NCBI GenBank assembly: GCA_030828265.1
Contig: JAURCW010000065.1
Span: 1 to 7,204, forward strand
Source: Burkholderiales bacterium
Lineage (GTDB): Bacteria; Pseudomonadota; Gammaproteobacteria; Burkholderiales; Burkholderiaceae_A
Direction of reading: 5' to 3'
DNA: 7,204 bases
Positions 5,529 through 7,204 of this stretch are shown piece after piece. Numbering within the stretch: position 1 is the first letter of the stretch; the number at the start of each line of letters is the position of its first letter. The translations under genes were made by a program, and so were the position numbers. A model generated the notes under the pieces. That model had not been told where the DNA came from. It did no database searches and saw nothing but the letters and a program-made list of their open reading frames with translations.

Positions 5529-7204
5529 ATGACTTCTAAATCTCCTACAACAGGCAAGCTTTTGGTTATTGCTGAGAAGCCCTCGGTGGCCTCCGATATT
5601 GCAAAGGCGCTTGGCGGGTTTGAGAAAGAGTCCGATTATTTTGAAAGTGCTGAAATGGTTGTCGGGTCCGCAGTAGGACATTTGCTCGAGATTGTTCCAC
5701 CCGAAGGTGTTGAAGTTAAACGAGGGAAGTGGTCTTTTGCCCATCTACCTGTCATTCCAGAAGCATTTGACTTAAAGCCTCTGCCAAAGTCTGAACAGCG
5801 CCTAAAGCTTCTTGCCCGCCTCCTTAAGCGTAAGGACATCACAGGTGTTATTAACGCCTGCGATGCCGGACGGGAAGGGGAGCTTATCTTTCGGTTGATC
5901 ATGCAGTACACCAAGTCAAAGCTGCCGATTCAGCGGCTCTGGCTGCAATCCATGACACCAGAATCCATTCGCGAGGCATTCCGACAGCTTCGCAGCGACA
6001 AAGACCTACAAAGCCTTGCTAACGCTGCACGCTGTCGATCGGAGGCCGACTGGTTGGTCGGAATCAATGGCACGCGGGCCATGACGGCTTTTAATTCCAA
6101 AGATGGGGGTTTCTTCCTTACGACGGTAGGGCGTGTTCAAACACCCACGCTGTCCATCTTGGTTGATCGCGAAGATTTAATTCGACGCTTTCAGGCCAAA
6201 ACGTATTTTGAGGTCTCAGCAATTTTTGACACCGGCACGGAGCAGTACACGGGCAAATGGTTTGACCCACTGTTTTCAAAATCGGAGGACAGTCCTGATT
6301 CACGGGCAGACCGGCTATGGGATCGGACAAAGGCCGACGCTGTCATGGCCTGCCTTGCCAAGGGAATGCTTACGAAGGTTTCGGAAGAAACCAAACCAAG
6401 CAGTCAGTCAGCGCCAATGCTCTTTGACCTTACAAGTTTGCAGCGTGAAGCCAATGCTCGTTTTGGATTTTCGGCCAAAGCTTCTCTTGGGCTTGCTCAG
6501 GCGCTTTATGAGAAGCATAAGGTAGTCACTTACCCCCGTACCGATTCAAAGGCCCTGCCAGAAGACTATATTGAAACCGTTATTGGCTGCTTTAAGTCGC
6601 TCTCAAAACTATCGGAGTACAAATCGTTTGCCTCTCAGCTTGTATCGGAAAAGCTTATTGTTCCGAATAAGAAGATATTTAATAACGCCAAAATCTCCGA
6701 TCACTTTGCGATCTTTCCAACAGGCCAGATTCCTAAGAGCCTTACTGAACCTGAGGCCAAGATTTTTGATCTTATTGTTCGTCGTTCGCTTGCTGTTTTC
6801 TTTCCTCCAGCCGAGTTTCTAAACACCACACGTATTTCTGAGATTGCGAATAACTTCTTTAGGACCGAGGGAAAGGTGCTTAAGGCAGCTGGATGGATGG
6901 CGGTTTATGGCAAGACCATCGACGAACAGCCTTTTCTACCTCCGCTTCCAGAAGGAAAAAGCATTGCGCTTGCAAGCCATGAACTGCATGAGCTTCAAAC
7001 CAAGCCGCCGGCTCGTTATTCAGAGGCCACACTTTTAAGCGCGATGGAGGGCGCGGGTCGTTTTGTAGACGATGAGGAAAAGCGTGATGCCATGTCGGGC
7101 AAGGGTCTTGGTACCCCGGCAACCCGTGCCGCCATTATTGAAGAGCTGATTGCTAAGCAGTATGTGGTTCGTGAGGGCAGGGAACTTACACCTACGGCCA
7201 AAGC
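5529..7204 (+). CDS. topB: DNA topoisomerase III, N-terminal 558 codons (runs off right edge)
   Basis: This type IA topoisomerase cuts one strand through a tyrosine linkage, unlinks precatenanes and resolves recombination intermediates. The open frame holds 558 codons without a stop to the window edge. The Toprim domain shows IAEKPSVA (14-21, Glu16) and the acidic cluster CDAGREGEL (111-119). GINGTRAMTAFN (178-189) and TTVGRVQTPTLSIL (198-211) follow, then the active-site segment VTYPRTDS with catalytic Tyr335, ISDHFAIFPTG (389-399), and GLGTPATRAAIIEEL (526-540). The sequence closely follows the Burkholderiales TopB form, usually about 850 residues, so the missing part should include the C-terminal DNA-binding tail. 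The ATG at 5529 is 16 nt after dprA. The nearest SD-like bases (AAGG, 5511-5514, across the dprA stop) are 14 nt away, so initiation may depend on coupling with dprA. Confidence 0.95.
   Translation, partial: MTSKSPTTGKLLVIAEKPSVASDIAKALGGFEKESDYFESAEMVVGSAVGHLLEIVPPEGVEVKRGKWSFAHLPVIPEAFDLKPLPKSEQRLKLLARLLKRKDITGVINACDAGREGELIFRLIMQYTKSKLPIQRLWLQSMTPESIREAFRQLRSDKDLQSLANAARCRSEADWLVGINGTRAMTAFNSKDGGFFLTTVGRVQTPTLSILVDREDLIRRFQAKTYFEVSAIFDTGTEQYTGKWFDPLFSKSEDSPDSRADRLWDRTKADAVMACLAKGMLTKVSEETKPSSQSAPMLFDLTSLQREANARFGFSAKASLGLAQALYEKHKVVTYPRTDSKALPEDYIETVIGCFKSLSKLSEYKSFASQLVSEKLIVPNKKIFNNAKISDHFAIFPTGQIPKSLTEPEAKIFDLIVRRSLAVFFPPAEFLNTTRISEIANNFFRTEGKVLKAAGWMAVYGKTIDEQPFLPPLPEGKSIALASHELHELQTKPPARYSEATLLSAMEGAGRFVDDEEKRDAMSGKGLGTPATRAAIIEELIAKQYVVREGRELTPTAK

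Noticed and set aside
1..7204. Mobile element, CRISPR, tRNA or phage-like system
   Set aside because: Every stretch over 100 bases is occupied by a recognisable conserved housekeeping gene, with no terminal repeats, repeat arrays or cloverleaf sequences seen.

Overview
This window looks like a stretch of ordinary chromosome from a betaproteobacterium, most likely of the order Burkholderiales. Two things suggest this: the gene order def-fmt-htpX-rsmB-DUF4390-ntrY, and the close match of the topoisomerase III sequence to the Burkholderiales type. Base composition is roughly balanced and similar across the window. Nothing in it looks like a prophage, insertion sequence, CRISPR array, tRNA or rRNA.

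Minus strand, read from right to left (4451 down to 1): peptide deformylase (def), methionyl-tRNA formyltransferase (fmt), the membrane heat-shock protease HtpX, the 16S rRNA m5C967 methyltransferase RsmB, an exported DUF4390 protein of unknown function, and the first 14 codons of what is probably an NtrY-type sensor kinase. The genes are tightly packed. Gaps are 23 nt (def-fmt), 76 nt (fmt-htpX) and 37 nt (rsmB-DUF4390). htpX/rsmB and DUF4390/ntrY each share a 4-nt ATGA overlap, a sign of translational coupling. The 76-nt gap before htpX holds a hairpin followed by a short U run and a good Shine-Dalgarno (SD) sequence. It is the likeliest internal control point.

Plus strand, from 4541 rightwards: dprA, the recombination mediator that loads RecA during transformation, then 16 nt later topB (DNA topoisomerase III), which runs off the right edge after 558 codons. 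The 89 nt between def and dprA are a divergent promoter region.

The left operon handles the N-terminal formyl group (Fmt adds it to the initiator tRNA, Def removes it from the protein), ribosome maturation (RsmB) and membrane protein quality control (HtpX). It then leads into an envelope-sensing module (DUF4390 and sensor kinase). The right operon joins two DNA-processing proteins. I found no convincing new system. The points most worth a second look are the U-rich htpX leader, a possibly leaderless def message, a slippery heptamer that could fuse Def to Fmt, a DprA without its usual N-terminal domain, and the coupled DUF4390/sensor-kinase pair.
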